A stretch of DNA of 64,000 nucleotides from Arthrobacter ulcerisalmonis (GTDB lineage: Bacteria > Actinomycetota > Actinomycetes > Actinomycetales > Micrococcaceae). Both the position numbers and the translations under genes were made by a program. Under the pieces are notes generated by a model that saw only the letters and a list, made by a program, of their open reading frames with translations, made no database searches and was not told the DNA's origin. Of this stretch, positions 24,134-32,400 are shown in pieces. Every line of letters begins with the position of its first letter. Position 1 is the first letter of the stretch. The DNA lies in the NCBI RefSeq assembly GCF_900609065.1, contig NZ_UXAU01000013.1, positions 1 to 64,000 on the forward strand, read 5' to 3'.

Positions 24134-25516
24134 TTGTCAATCGCGCACTTGGACACGGTGGAGGTTGCCCGCAACTCGGACGCAGCACGGAAGCCTCCTC
24201 AGGACATTCCTGCTGAGCAATCAGTGCTGGGCGGCATGATGCTCTCCAAGGACGCCATTGCCGACGTCGTAGAGATCCTCCGCGGCCAGGATTTTTACCG
24301 GCCGGCCCACGAAACCATCTTTGAGGCCATCATTGACCTTTATGGTCGTGGTGAACCTGCCGATGCTGTGACCGTCTCTGACGAGCTCACCAAACGCGCT
24401 GAGATCAACCGCATTGGCGGGCCGGCATACCTGCACGAGCTCATCCAGACGGTACCCACCGCAGCCAACGCCGGATATTACGCGGAAATCGTTGCCGAAC
24501 GGGCTGTCCTGCGCCGGCTTGTGACCGCTGGCACCAAGATCGTCCAGCTGGGCTACGGGTCTGACGGCGAGGTGGAGGACCTGGTCAACCAGGCCCAGGC
24601 CGAGGTCTACGCCGTGGCCGAGCGTCGGACCGCTGAGGACTACGTGGTGTTGAAGGACGTCATGGAATCCACGGTGGATGAGATCGAAGCGTCAGGCCAT
24701 CGTGGTGAGGGCATGACAGGGGTGCCCACCGGTTTCTACGAGCTCGATGAATTGACCCACGGCCTGCACCCCGGCCAGATGATCGTGATTGCGGCCCGGC
24801 CCGCAGTGGGTAAGTCCACCTTCGCCCTCGATTTTGCCCGCTCCGCGGCGATCAAGAACAACTTGGCCACCGTGATGTTTTCCTTGGAAATGGGCCGGAA
24901 CGAAATCGCCATGCGCCTGCTCTCGGCCGAGGCAACCATCGGACTGCAGGACCTCCGCAAGGGCACCATCAAGGATGAGCAGTGGTCCAAAATTGCCACG
25001 ACCATGGGCCGCATGAATGACGCACCGCTCTTCATCGACGACAGCCCCAACATGTCCCTGATGGAAATCCGCGCCAAATGCCGCCGGTTGAAGCAGCAGC
25101 ATGACCTCAAGCTCGTCATCCTCGACTACCTGCAGCTGATGAGCTCAGGCAAAAAAGTCGAATCCAGGCAGCAGGAAGTCTCCGAATTCTCCCGTGCCCT
25201 CAAGCTCCTCGCCAAGGAACTCCAGGTTCCTGTCATTGCCCTTTCGCAGCTCAACCGTGGCTCGGAGCAGCGCCAGGACAAGCGCCCCATGGTCTCTGAC
25301 CTGCGTGAATCCGGCTCCATCGAGCAGGATGCGGACATGGTCATCCTGCTGCACCGCGAGGATGTTTACGACAAGGAATCTCCCCGGGCGGGCGAGGCGG
25401 ACATCCTGATCGCCAAGCACCGTAACGGCCCCACCAAGGACATCGTGGTGGCGTTCCAGGGTCACTACTCGCGGTTTGCCAACATGGCGGCCGACGCCGG
25501 AGGCGGCGGCTTCTAG
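24134..25516 (+). CDS. dnaB: Replicative DNA helicase
   Basis: A 460-residue DnaB: N-terminal domain with DIPAEQSVLGGMMLSKDAI, a linker, and a RecA-like domain with Walker A RPAVGKST at 222-229, Walker B in LVILDYLQLM, and SQLNRGSEQR plus DLRESGSIEQDADMVILLHR. It forms the hexameric helicase at the fork. There is no intein. The start is TTG (24134), with GAAGGG about 9 nt upstream, because no in-frame ATG precedes the conserved region. Its stop overlaps the stop of the convergent thioesterase gene by 3 bases. Confidence 0.97.
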   Translation: MSIAHLDTVEVARNSDAARKPPQDIPAEQSVLGGMMLSKDAIADVVEILRGQDFYRPAHETIFEAIIDLYGRGEPADAVTVSDELTKRAEINRIGGPAYLHELIQTVPTAANAGYYAEIVAERAVLRRLVTAGTKIVQLGYGSDGEVEDLVNQAQAEVYAVAERRTAEDYVVLKDVMESTVDEIEASGHRGEGMTGVPTGFYELDELTHGLHPGQMIVIAARPAVGKSTFALDFARSAAIKNNLATVMFSLEMGRNEIAMRLLSAEATIGLQDLRKGTIKDEQWSKIATTMGRMNDAPLFIDDSPNMSLMEIRAKCRRLKQQHDLKLVILDYLQLMSSGKKVESRQQEVSEFSRALKLLAKELQVPVIALSQLNRGSEQRQDKRPMVSDLRESGSIEQDADMVILLHREDVYDKESPRAGEADILIAKHRNGPTKDIVVAFQGHYSRFANMAADAGGGGF

Positions 25517-26502
25517 TCCTCGACGCCTGATTCGCGTGCTGCGGTCAGCAGGTGGTTGGGCAGGCGATTGCCGGGAGCCGTCCCGCGGATTTCCAACAGG
25601 TGGCGGGCATGCGCGTGCAGCCTGAGGTCTTCGTCGCTGCGCGGCACCCATGCCGGGATGGGCACGGAGGTGCCTTCGTCGTCGCGCGCCACCATGACCG
25701 TGAGGCAGTACGTGGTGAGGTCAAGCTCGCCCACCTTGGGGTCGCCGGAGCGGACGTGGACGGCCACGTGCATGCCCTTGGTGCCCGTGTACACCAGGCG
25801 GGCTTCGACCTCCACGAGGTGCCCGATCCGGAGCGGACGGTAGAACCGCACGCCGCCTGAGAAGACCGCTACGGCGTTTTTGCCTGCGTAGCGGGTGGCG
25901 CAGACGTAGGCGGCTTCATCGATCCACTTCATGACGATGCCGCCGTGGACTTTACCGCCCCAGTTCACGTCGGTAGGGGATGCCATGAAGCGCAGCGTGA
26001 CCCGCTCGGCGGTGCCAGCGTCGGTATATTCCTGCTGGTTCATGGCTTCGACGATCTGCTCCCGGACGGTGACTCTCGCCAGGGCGTGGTCCCGCTGCTC
26101 GATCTGCGCTGGCGTGACAGGCTGGAACTGTGGCACCGGAATGGGCCTGCCGTCCTCGCCCACCGCAACGAAGATCACCATGCACTGGCTCCGCATGGTG
26201 GCAGGCCCGCCCTTGGGGTCGCCTGAGGAAACCACCGTGCGGATGTGCATTGACGACCGTCCGGTGTACACGATGGTGGCCTCTACCTCCACCATGTCGC
26301 CGCTGTTGACGGGATCGGCGAAGTGGATGTTTCCCACGTAGGCGGTGACGCAGTAGGACTTGGACCAGCCCACGGCGGCAGCGTAGGCGGCCTTATCCAC
26401 CCATTCCAGGACGGTACCGGCGTCCACTGATCCGCTGTGGCCCACGTCCATGGGGGCGGCAAGGAAGCGGAGGGTGACTGAATTGGCGGCAGGCTCATTC
26501 AT
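25513..26502 (-). CDS. Acyl-CoA thioesterase with two hotdog domains
   Basis: A 329-residue protein with two tandem copies of the acyl-CoA hydrolase hotdog: VTLRFLAAPMDVGHSGSVDA and VLEWVDKAAYAAA in the first, VTLRFMASPTDVNWGGKVHG and VMKWIDEAAYVCA in the second. The duplicated form hydrolyses acyl-CoA thioesters; chain-length preference is not evident. ATG 26502 has no Shine-Dalgarno but a TAAAGT hexamer 7 nt upstream, so its transcript is probably leaderless. Tail-to-tail with dnaB. Confidence 0.88.
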   Translation of the reverse strand: MNEPAANSVTLRFLAAPMDVGHSGSVDAGTVLEWVDKAAYAAAVGWSKSYCVTAYVGNIHFADPVNSGDMVEVEATIVYTGRSSMHIRTVVSSGDPKGGPATMRSQCMVIFVAVGEDGRPIPVPQFQPVTPAQIEQRDHALARVTVREQIVEAMNQQEYTDAGTAERVTLRFMASPTDVNWGGKVHGGIVMKWIDEAAYVCATRYAGKNAVAVFSGGVRFYRPLRIGHLVEVEARLVYTGTKGMHVAVHVRSGDPKVGELDLTTYCLTVMVARDDEGTSVPIPAWVPRSDEDLRLHAHARHLLEIRGTAPGNRLPNHLLTAARESGVED

Positions 26503-26509
26503 GCTGCCC

Positions 26510-26515
26510 ACTTTA
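26510..26515 (-). promoter_or_regulatory. -10 hexamer TAAAGT for a leaderless thioesterase transcript
   Basis: The complement of 26510-26515 reads TAAAGT and is separated from the ATG by 7 nt, which would put the transcription start at the start codon. No ribosome-binding site is present. Confidence 0.6.
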
Positions 26516-26572
26516 GGGCTCCCCCCGGCTGCGTCCCCACTTGTGACGCCCCCGGACTTCCTACCGCTTAAA

Positions 26573-26684
26573 CCCCAACGCTCCCGGACCTTTCGCGTCC
26601 TTTTCGGCATCCCTCCCGGAGCTTTCCAAAGGAAAGCCGGGAGGGATGCCGAAAAGGCCGTCAGGTGTCCGGGAGCGTTGGGGG
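26573..26684. repeat. Large compound palindrome, 112 bp
   Basis: A perfect 21-bp inverted repeat (26599-26619 with 26637-26657, including ATCCCTCCCGG) encloses a GCTTTCC/GGAAAGC hairpin. An outer pair, CCCCAACGCTCCCGGACC (26573-26590) with 26665-26684, extends it. It lies between two minus-strand genes. The TCCCGGA core recurs in the 59.9-60.2 kb gap, so it is part of a dispersed repeat family. Confidence 0.85.
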
Positions 26685-26709
26685 AATGACCGTAAAAAAG
26701 TCGGGAAGG

Positions 26710-27144
26710 TCAGGCGAGGATCGCCAGCTTGCCCTTCTTGCCACCGAAGAGGGCGCGGTCCACCGAGAGGCGGCCGGGTCCGGTCAGGGCCAGTGCAAAT
26801 GCAGCAGCGGCCAGCAGGAGGACCAGCTCGTAGCCACCGTTGGCAACGAAGACGCCAGCGGAGACATGGACAAGGAAGAGGGCGCCGAGCATGTTGACCA
26901 CCAGCAGTGCGGCCACGATCCTGGTGAGTACGCCAAGGATCAGGGCGATGCCGCCGACGAGCTCCAGGATGGCGACGGCGGGGGCAGCGAAGTCGGCTGC
27001 GGGGACACCCATCTGGGTGAAGGCGGACTGCGTGCCTGCAATGGTCCATTCGTTGAACTTCTGCCACCCGTGGGCTGCGAAGAGGAAGCCGAGGATGATG
27101 CGCAGGGCAGTGATGGCAAGGGTGTTGAGACGTACTTGAGTCAT
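26710..27144 (-). CDS. DoxX family membrane protein
   Basis: A 144-residue protein with four membrane helices and LNTLAITALRIILGFLFAAH followed by GWQKFNEWTIAG and LELVGGIALILGVLTR, the DoxX pattern. DoxX-like proteins are linked to redox and detoxification membrane complexes, though many members have no known role. ATG 27144 is taken; a GTG at 27153 would add three residues. Neither has a strong Shine-Dalgarno. Divergent from the MATE transporter gene. Confidence 0.85.
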   Translation of the reverse strand: MTQVRLNTLAITALRIILGFLFAAHGWQKFNEWTIAGTQSAFTQMGVPAADFAAPAVAILELVGGIALILGVLTRIVAALLVVNMLGALFLVHVSAGVFVANGGYELVLLLAAAAFALALTGPGRLSVDRALFGGKKGKLAILA

Positions 27145-27306
27145 GAGTTTCACCGTTTCTGATGTCGGGCGGGGCTGGACAGTAGCTAGCGAGGCCGGCT
27201 CAGCGTTGAAGCTTGAACATCCATCCTCGCGGTTAATAGTTGAAGAGTCAATAAAATGGCACGCTACGTGGGGTAACTCACGGGCTCATCCCGGCCTCCG
27301 GTTGGT

Positions 27307-27312
27307 TAGGCT
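27307..27312 (+). promoter_or_regulatory. -10 hexamer TAGGCT for a leaderless MATE-transporter transcript
   Basis: TAGGCT ends 7 nt before the GTG at 27320, leaving no room for a leader or ribosome-binding site. It supports the GTG start over upstream in-frame codons. Confidence 0.6.
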
Positions 27313-27319
27313 GGCACTC

Positions 27320-28672
27320 GTGCACCAGCCTGCGACCCCCGCCTCAGGGCGGCCCGAACCCAGCCGCGCCAAGGAAATCCTCCGCCTTGCCGTCCCGGCG
27401 TTTGGTGCCCTGGTGGCCGAACCACTCTTCCTGCTCGCCGACGCGGCCATTGTGGGGCATCTGGGCGTAGCCCAACTGGCTGGCGTGGGCCTGGCCAGTG
27501 CGGTGCTGCACACCGCGGTGGGCCTGATGGTCTTCCTCGCCTACTCCACCACTCCCGCCGTGGCCCGCGCGATGGGGCAGGGGCAACTGGGGAAGGCGCT
27601 GGCCGCCGGGCGCGACGGCGTCTGGCTGGCTCTGCTGCTGGGCGTTCTTCTAGCGGTGGCCGGGTTTGTCGCGGCTGGTCCGCTGGTTGGCCTGATGGGC
27701 GCCCGTGGCGAGGTCCATACGTATGCGGAAGATTACCTGCGCTGGTCAATGCCGGGCTTGGTGGCCATGCTGCTGGTTTTTGCGGGCACCGGGGTGTTGC
27801 GGGGCCTGCAGGACACGAAGACCCCACTGGTGGTGGCCACAGCAGGGTTCGGTCTCAACATTGTCCTCAACCTCTGGCTGGTGTACGGGTTGGGCTGGTC
27901 CGTGGCAGGCTCGGCCGCCGGAACGAGCGTGGCGCAATGGGCCATGGCGGCGGTGTATCTCGTGATGGTGGGGCGTAATGCCCGGCGGCACGGCATTGGC
28001 TTACTGCCCAGCTGGCGCGGAATCCGGGCTTTGGGCCGGGTAGGATCGTGGCTGATGCTGCGGACGCTGAGCCTCCGGGCGGCAATCCTGGCGACGGTCC
28101 TGGTGGCCACAGCGCAAGGCACCGTCAACCTTGCGGCCCATCAACTGGCCATGACCATCTTCTCGTTTCTGGCTTTTGCCCTGGACGCCCTGGCCATTGC
28201 CGCGCAGGCCCTCATTGGGAAGGAACTTGGCGCCGGCAACGCCCGGGAAGCTCGCCAACTGACCCGCGTCATGACGCGGTGGGGGCTGGGGTTTGGGCTG
28301 GTCACGGGCGTGTTGTTGGCCATTGCGGCGCCGTGGGTGGGTGCACTGTTCACCTCCGACCCGCAGGTGCAGGCCGTCCTGGCCTTGGCGCTTTGGGTTC
28401 TTGCGGCAGGCCAGCCGCTCGCAGGATACGTCTTCGTCCTCGATGGAGTTCTGATCGGTGCCGGCGATGCCCGGTACCTCGCCCTGGCCGGACTGGCCAA
28501 CGTGGCGGTCTATGCTCCACTGCTCGCCGGGGCGGCAGTGCAGGGATCATCGGACCCGGCCGCACTGGGTTGGTTGTGGGCTGCGTTTGCGCTGGGTTAC
28601 ATGAGTGCGCGCGCAGTGACCCTAGGCCTGCGCGCCCGCTCCGATCGGTGGATGGTGCTGGGTTCGGCCTAG
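27320..28672 (+). CDS. MATE family efflux transporter
   Basis: A 450-residue protein with about 12 membrane helices: EILRLAVPAFGALVAEPLFL and DAAIVGHLGVAQLAGVGLA at the start, GVLRGLQDTKTPLVVATAGF in the first half and AHQLAMTIFSFLAFALDALA in the second, all typical of the DinF-like MATE branch. MATE pumps export cationic drugs or metabolites using Na+ or H+. Start GTG 27320 is set by the -10 hexamer; upstream in-frame residues are not conserved-looking. Confidence 0.9.
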   Translation: MHQPATPASGRPEPSRAKEILRLAVPAFGALVAEPLFLLADAAIVGHLGVAQLAGVGLASAVLHTAVGLMVFLAYSTTPAVARAMGQGQLGKALAAGRDGVWLALLLGVLLAVAGFVAAGPLVGLMGARGEVHTYAEDYLRWSMPGLVAMLLVFAGTGVLRGLQDTKTPLVVATAGFGLNIVLNLWLVYGLGWSVAGSAAGTSVAQWAMAAVYLVMVGRNARRHGIGLLPSWRGIRALGRVGSWLMLRTLSLRAAILATVLVATAQGTVNLAAHQLAMTIFSFLAFALDALAIAAQALIGKELGAGNAREARQLTRVMTRWGLGFGLVTGVLLAIAAPWVGALFTSDPQVQAVLALALWVLAAGQPLAGYVFVLDGVLIGAGDARYLALAGLANVAVYAPLLAGAAVQGSSDPAALGWLWAAFALGYMSARAVTLGLRARSDRWMVLGSA

Positions 28673-28686
28673 CCAGTGCACCACAC

Positions 28687-28692
28687 TAAACT
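28687..28692 (+). promoter_or_regulatory. -10 hexamer TAAACT for a leaderless transcript
   Basis: TAAACT lies 6 nt before the GTG at 28699, only 14 nt after the stop of the MATE gene, so the membrane protein gene has its own promoter. Confidence 0.6.
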
Positions 28693-28698
28693 GGTCCG

Positions 28699-29289
28699 GT
28701 GAGCCAACCCTTGACCCCTGCCGGAACCACCTCCCACGCCGCAGCGCTGCCCGAACTCTGGAAACCCGTGCTGCTTCGGTCGGCCGTAGCGTTGGCCTTT
28801 GGCGCCGTCACTATTTTTTGGCCTGCCCCCTCCATTGAGGTGATGGGCTGGGCCGGCGGGCTGTACCTCGCGGCCACCGGTGTGGTGCTCCTCCGTGGAA
28901 TCGGCGCCACGGGCCTGGTCAGGGAATCCGTGGTGGGCAAGCTGCTTTCGGCGGCAGGTGCTGCCCTCGCCGGTGCGGGCTTTGCGGTGGTTTTCCTGCA
29001 TAGCGACCTGCTTTTCGCCGTGATTGGCGCCCTGGGCCTCGGCGCCGCAGGGGCCCTTGAACTTCTGGCAGGACTCCGGCTCCGCGGCCAGCATGTCATG
29101 GCAAAAGACTGGATCGCCTCCGGCGTGATCGGCCTGGGTACCGCCGTGCTGCTGCCGTTCTTCACCAGCCTCGGCGCGCACGCCCTGCTCGGCGTGGCCG
29201 GCGGTGGCGCCATCATTTCGGGAGTGTTGTGGGCCCTGGCGGGCCTGACGCTCAAACACGATGCCCGCAGTGGAGCAACTACCCCGTAA
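28699..29289 (+). CDS. HdeD/DUF308 family membrane protein
   Basis: A 196-residue protein with about six membrane helices, including LLRSAVALAFGAVTIFWP and LALRGIGATGLV-like segments arranged in pairs, as in HdeD/DUF308 proteins. Members are implicated in acid or membrane stress in enterobacteria; no function is established in actinobacteria. GTG start at 28699, probably leaderless. Same strand as the MATE gene but separately promoted. Confidence 0.7.
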   Translation: MSQPLTPAGTTSHAAALPELWKPVLLRSAVALAFGAVTIFWPAPSIEVMGWAGGLYLAATGVVLLRGIGATGLVRESVVGKLLSAAGAALAGAGFAVVFLHSDLLFAVIGALGLGAAGALELLAGLRLRGQHVMAKDWIASGVIGLGTAVLLPFFTSLGAHALLGVAGGGAIISGVLWALAGLTLKHDARSGATTP

Positions 29290-29304
29290 ACTGGAGACGC
29301 ACGG

Positions 29305-29321
29305 TTCTACTTCCTGTAGAA
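29305..29321. repeat. Short inverted repeat TTCTAC-5-GTAGAA
   Basis: Six-base arms (29305-29310 and 29316-29321) around TTCCT, upstream of the small membrane protein gene. It could be an operator for that gene; no T-run supports termination. Confidence 0.35.
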
Positions 29322-29386
29322 AATATCGTGTACCCACCGCATCAAACCCAGGACTGCCATTGTGGCGCCTGCAGGGAGGAATCATC

Positions 29387-29776
29387 GTGGCAGACCAGCA
29401 TCAAGGCAAACCGCGCAATCTGCGGACCTCGGTGAAGGGCCCGCTCATGTTTTCCGCTTTCTGGGCGGTGGTGGCCTTCGTGGCAGTACTGATTTTCGCC
29501 TCAGGCGGCAGCGCCCGAGCCCCTCGATTCGACCTCGCTTTCACCGGTGCCGGCATCGCCTTCATCGTGACGCTGGTCATCGCTGCCATGCTCTCCATGA
29601 GCTACAAGGACAACGCCGAGCACCTCGGTAAAGGATCCGGCGTCAACCTCAGCTCGGCCCGGGGCTCCAGCCACGGCTTCGGCGGCCCTGGCTCCGCGGC
29701 GCCGGGCAAGGCTCCCGGCAGTGCAGGGGACACCCCGACGACGGACGAGCGGCCAAGCGACTCCACGCAGGCTTAG
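29387..29776 (+). CDS. Small two-helix membrane protein, unknown function
   Basis: A 129-residue protein: MFSAFWAVVAFVAVLIFASG and AFTGAGIAFIVTLVIAAML are membrane helices, followed by a hydrophilic tail rich in Gly, Ser, Pro and Thr. I do not recognise the family with certainty; such proteins are common in Arthrobacter relatives. The GTG start at 29387 is supported by AGGGAGGA at 29373-29380. Separated from the DUF308 gene by 97 nt with the short inverted repeat. Confidence 0.65.
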   Translation: MADQHQGKPRNLRTSVKGPLMFSAFWAVVAFVAVLIFASGGSARAPRFDLAFTGAGIAFIVTLVIAAMLSMSYKDNAEHLGKGSGVNLSSARGSSHGFGGPGSAAPGKAPGSAGDTPTTDERPSDSTQA

Positions 29777-29820
29777 CCGCGCGAAGGGTCAGCCCAGACC
29801 CGACGCCGCGACAGCTCGCG

Positions 29821-30369
29821 TCAGTCCGTCGTGGCTGCCTGGCGCGCCCGATAGGCGGCGACGTGCTTGCGGTTGGCGCAGTTTCCGGTATCGCAATAAC
29901 GCTTTGACCTGTTCCGGCTGAGATCCAGTACGGCAGCATCGCAGTCTTCGGCCTCGCAGGTGCGCAGCCGGTCCATCTCCTTGCCGCGGATCACATCAGC
30001 CAAGGCCATGGCCGCTTCAGTGCTCATGCGATCCGCTAGTGGGGCGGCTGGCAATGTGGCGTGCAGGTGCCAATCCCAGCCGTCGTGCTTGGTCAACTGC
30101 GGCAGTGCGTGGGCGTCGCGGAGGAGTCGATTGATGGTCTCTACTGCGCTGTCCTCGCCCGCCGTCCACAGCTGGGAGAGGTCGCTGCGAAGGGCCCGCA
30201 CGCTGGCCAGCTCGGGTTCATCGCGGGTACGGGAGCCGGTGAAGCCCTCGGCCGCCAGGAAAGCGTCAAGGGCGGCAGAGGTGTCGAGGGCCTCGCGGCC
30301 ATTGGCGCCGGAGTTGATGAGATTCACGACGGTGCGGAGGGCGACCTCTGTGTCAGGGGCAAACAGCAT
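29821..30369 (-). CDS. ABATE/CGNR zinc-finger regulator
   Basis: A 182-residue protein: an N-terminal ABATE-like domain (DTEVALRTVVNLINSG) and a C-terminal CGNR zinc finger, RTCEAEDCDAAVLDLSRNRS then RYCDTGNCANRKHVAAYRAR, with four Cys ligands. The family is a putative transcription factor often divergent from a transporter. Here it is divergent from an EamA exporter with 71 bp between starts, so it likely controls that gene. AAGGAG lies upstream of the ATG. Confidence 0.85.
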   Translation of the reverse strand: MLFAPDTEVALRTVVNLINSGANGREALDTSAALDAFLAAEGFTGSRTRDEPELASVRALRSDLSQLWTAGEDSAVETINRLLRDAHALPQLTKHDGWDWHLHATLPAAPLADRMSTEAAMALADVIRGKEMDRLRTCEAEDCDAAVLDLSRNRSKRYCDTGNCANRKHVAAYRARQAATTD

Positions 30370-30440
30370 CTTGACTCCTTACGGCAAGCGGGCGTAATGT
30401 CATGACCATAACCCTACTTTACTCCTGACAGGAGGCCGTC

Positions 30441-31457
30441 GTGCCTGCCGTAACCAGTGGGCGCCGGCCCCTTCGCACCAACTTCCTTGCCTCAGGCCTG
30501 GGCATTGCGTTGTTCTCCTCTGCTGTTTTCGGCATCTCCGGCTCATTCGCCAAATCACTGCTGGAAACCGGCTGGAGTCCGGGAGCCGCTGTCACCGCCA
30601 GGCTGACGGGCGCAGCCCTGATCCTTGCGATTCCAGCGATCCCGGCGTTGCGGGGCCGGTGGCACCAACTCCGGGACAACTGGCTGACCATCGCCCTGTT
30701 TGGCGTCATCGGTGTGGCCGCCTGCCAATTGTTCTACTTCAACGCCGTGGCCCGGCTCTCGGTGGGCGTTGCCCTCCTGCTCGAGTACCTGGCGCCGGTC
30801 ATGATCGTCCTCTGGCTCTGGATTGCCAGCCGGCGCCGCCCACGGGTCCTGACCTTGGGCGGAACCCTGCTGTCGCTCGCCGGCCTCGTGCTGGTCCTGG
30901 ACCTGACCGGGGCAGTCAAGATCGACGTCGTTGGCGTCCTGTGGGGCGTAGCCGCGGCGGTCTGCCTGGCCATGTATTTTTTCATTACCGCCAAGGAGAA
31001 CGACACGCTGCCGCCACTGGTCCTGGCCGCCGGTGGCCTGACGGTCGGTGCCGTGGTGATGTGGCTGGCGGCGGCCACCGGACTGCTCCCCATGACGTTC
31101 AACACCGCCGACACCACGTTGGGACCGTGGCAGACGCCGTGGTGGGTCTCCGTGGCCGGCCTGGTCATCCTGGCAACGGTCCTGGCCTACGTTTCGGGCA
31201 TCATGGCCGCCCGCGCGCTGGGGTCCAAAGTGGCGTCCTTCGTCTCCCTCACCGAGGTCCTGTTCGCCGTGCTGTGGGCCTGGCTGCTGCTGGGTGAACT
31301 CCCCGGCGTCATCCAACTCCTGGGCGGCGCCCTGATCGTCGGAGGCGTCATCCTGGTGCGCCTGGACGAACTGCGGGCACCTGCCGCGGCTGACGCCAGC
31401 ACCGTTGCGGCGGGGGCGGCACTCAGGCACGCAAACGACGTCGAACCCGTCCCCTGA
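30441..31457 (+). CDS. EamA (DMT superfamily) transporter
   Basis: A 338-residue protein with ten membrane helices in two EamA repeats: GIALFSSAVFGISGSFAKSL with CQLFYFNAVARLSVGVALLL in the first, and ALGSKVASFVSLTEVLFAVL with LLLGELPGVIQLLGGALIVG in the second. The fold exports metabolites or amino acids (RhtA-like). The GTG start has ACAGGAGG 5 nt upstream. Divergent from its likely CGNR regulator. Confidence 0.88.
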   Translation: MPAVTSGRRPLRTNFLASGLGIALFSSAVFGISGSFAKSLLETGWSPGAAVTARLTGAALILAIPAIPALRGRWHQLRDNWLTIALFGVIGVAACQLFYFNAVARLSVGVALLLEYLAPVMIVLWLWIASRRRPRVLTLGGTLLSLAGLVLVLDLTGAVKIDVVGVLWGVAAAVCLAMYFFITAKENDTLPPLVLAAGGLTVGAVVMWLAAATGLLPMTFNTADTTLGPWQTPWWVSVAGLVILATVLAYVSGIMAARALGSKVASFVSLTEVLFAVLWAWLLLGELPGVIQLLGGALIVGGVILVRLDELRAPAAADASTVAAGAALRHANDVEPVP

Positions 31458-31512
31458 GCCGCGCCCCCTCCCCGCACTGCGGGGCCGAGCCGCTGTTGCC
31501 GGGATTAAACGA

Positions 31513-31543
31513 CAGGGCCCGGACACCAAGTGTCCGGGCCCTG
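31513..31543. terminator. Perfect 14-bp hairpin between convergent genes
   Basis: CAGGGCCCGGACAC (31513-31526) pairs fully with 31530-31543 around a 3-nt loop. It lies between the EamA gene and the convergent WXG100 gene and would act as a shared terminator, though without T-runs. Confidence 0.7.
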
Positions 31544-31563
31544 CGGGTCCTGCCAGCGTGGGG

Positions 31564-31827
31564 CTAGCGGGAAGCCTGATCCTGCTCTTCTGCGTTGCGG
31601 GTGGCCTTGCCGCCAGCTTCCTTCAACGCCTCAGCAACCTTGCTGAGCATGGCGGTGTGGGTACCTGACCACTCGTTGCGGAACTTCTGCGCGTCGGGGC
31701 CTTCCCAGTTCGTGCTGCTCAGGATCTTGGTGAGCGTGTTCTTCTGCGTCTCGATCTCGGACGCACCTGCCTGAAGCTTGCTGCCCAGCTGACGAAGCTG
31801 CTGAACGTCTGCACCCCAAATAGCCAT
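31564..31827 (-). CDS. WXG100 family protein, orphan
   Basis: An 87-residue all-helical protein with WEG at 41-43 in NWEGPDAQKFRNEW, the WXG turn of EsxA-like type VII secretion substrates. A C-terminal helix carries KATRNAEEQDQASR. No EccC, EccD or other secretion gene is near, so it is either exported by a system encoded elsewhere or has an intracellular role. AAGGAG precedes the ATG. Monocistronic by position. Confidence 0.85.
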   Translation of the reverse strand: MAIWGADVQQLRQLGSKLQAGASEIETQKNTLTKILSSTNWEGPDAQKFRNEWSGTHTAMLSKVAEALKEAGGKATRNAEEQDQASR

Positions 31828-32074
31828 CAGTTTCTCCTTGTGTCATCGGTGGACCCGGATTGTTCCGGTATCCCCAGCGGCCCCCGGCTCATCCGGAAGA
31901 TCCATTGCCTAAAACCTACCCCGGCTGGCAAAACAGTGTCGATGGGCACTCCTGCCCATGCCGTTCTCCCCATCCGCCGCACCCCCAAGCCACCCCCGCG
32001 TCGGCGCCGTTCGTGGCCCCAGTGAACCGTAGGACGATCGCCGGGAAAGGCTCGATTCGGAGCGATCCAGAGCC
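31828..32074. other. Gap between WXG100 and DUF2277 genes
   Basis: About 247 bases with no credible gene. It must hold the WXG100 promoter on the minus strand. No palindrome or repeat stands out. Confidence 0.4.
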
Positions 32075-32080
32075 TAGCAT
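32075..32080 (+). promoter_or_regulatory. -10 hexamer TAGCAT for a leaderless DUF2277 transcript
   Basis: TAGCAT sits 6 nt before the ATG at 32087; no ribosome-binding site is seen. Confidence 0.6.
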
Positions 32081-32086
32081 GGGGCT

Positions 32087-32359
32087 ATGTGCCGGAACAT
32101 TCGTACGCTCTCAAACTTTGAACCGCATGCCACCAGCGAGGAGGTGCAGGCGGCCGCCCTGCAATACGTTCGCAAGATCAGTGGCACCACCAAACCCTCC
32201 AAGGCCAACCAGCAAGCCTTTGACGAGGCAGTCCACGAGATCGCCCACATTACGGAGCACCTGGTGGCGGCGCTGGTGAGTACCGCGCCGCCCAAGGACC
32301 GTGAGGTGGAGGCGGCCAAAGCCAAGGCCCGGTCAGCGGTCCGCTTCGGCGCCGCCTGA
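32087..32359 (+). CDS. DUF2277 domain protein
   Basis: A 90-residue protein beginning MCRNIRTLSNFEPHATSEEV, with ALQYVRKISGTTKPSKANQ and STAPPKDREVEAAKAKARS, matching the whole DUF2277 family. A small helical protein of unknown role, widespread in actinobacteria. The family's near-invariant MCRNIxTLxNFEP start confirms the start codon. Convergent with copA, 41 nt apart. Confidence 0.92.
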   Translation: MCRNIRTLSNFEPHATSEEVQAAALQYVRKISGTTKPSKANQQAFDEAVHEIAHITEHLVAALVSTAPPKDREVEAAKAKARSAVRFGAA

Positions 32360-32400
32360 ACCCGCTCTGCCTGAGCCCAGCCCGCCTGACCCGTCCCCGC

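Noticed and set aside
24134-25516. Intein in dnaB
   Set aside because: Actinobacterial dnaB sometimes carries one at the Walker A loop, but here RPAVGKST is continuous and total length is 460 residues.
26561-27067. Minus-strand open frame overlapping the DoxX gene
   Set aside because: Arg/Pro/His-rich shadow; the DoxX frame has four clear membrane helices and conserved motifs.
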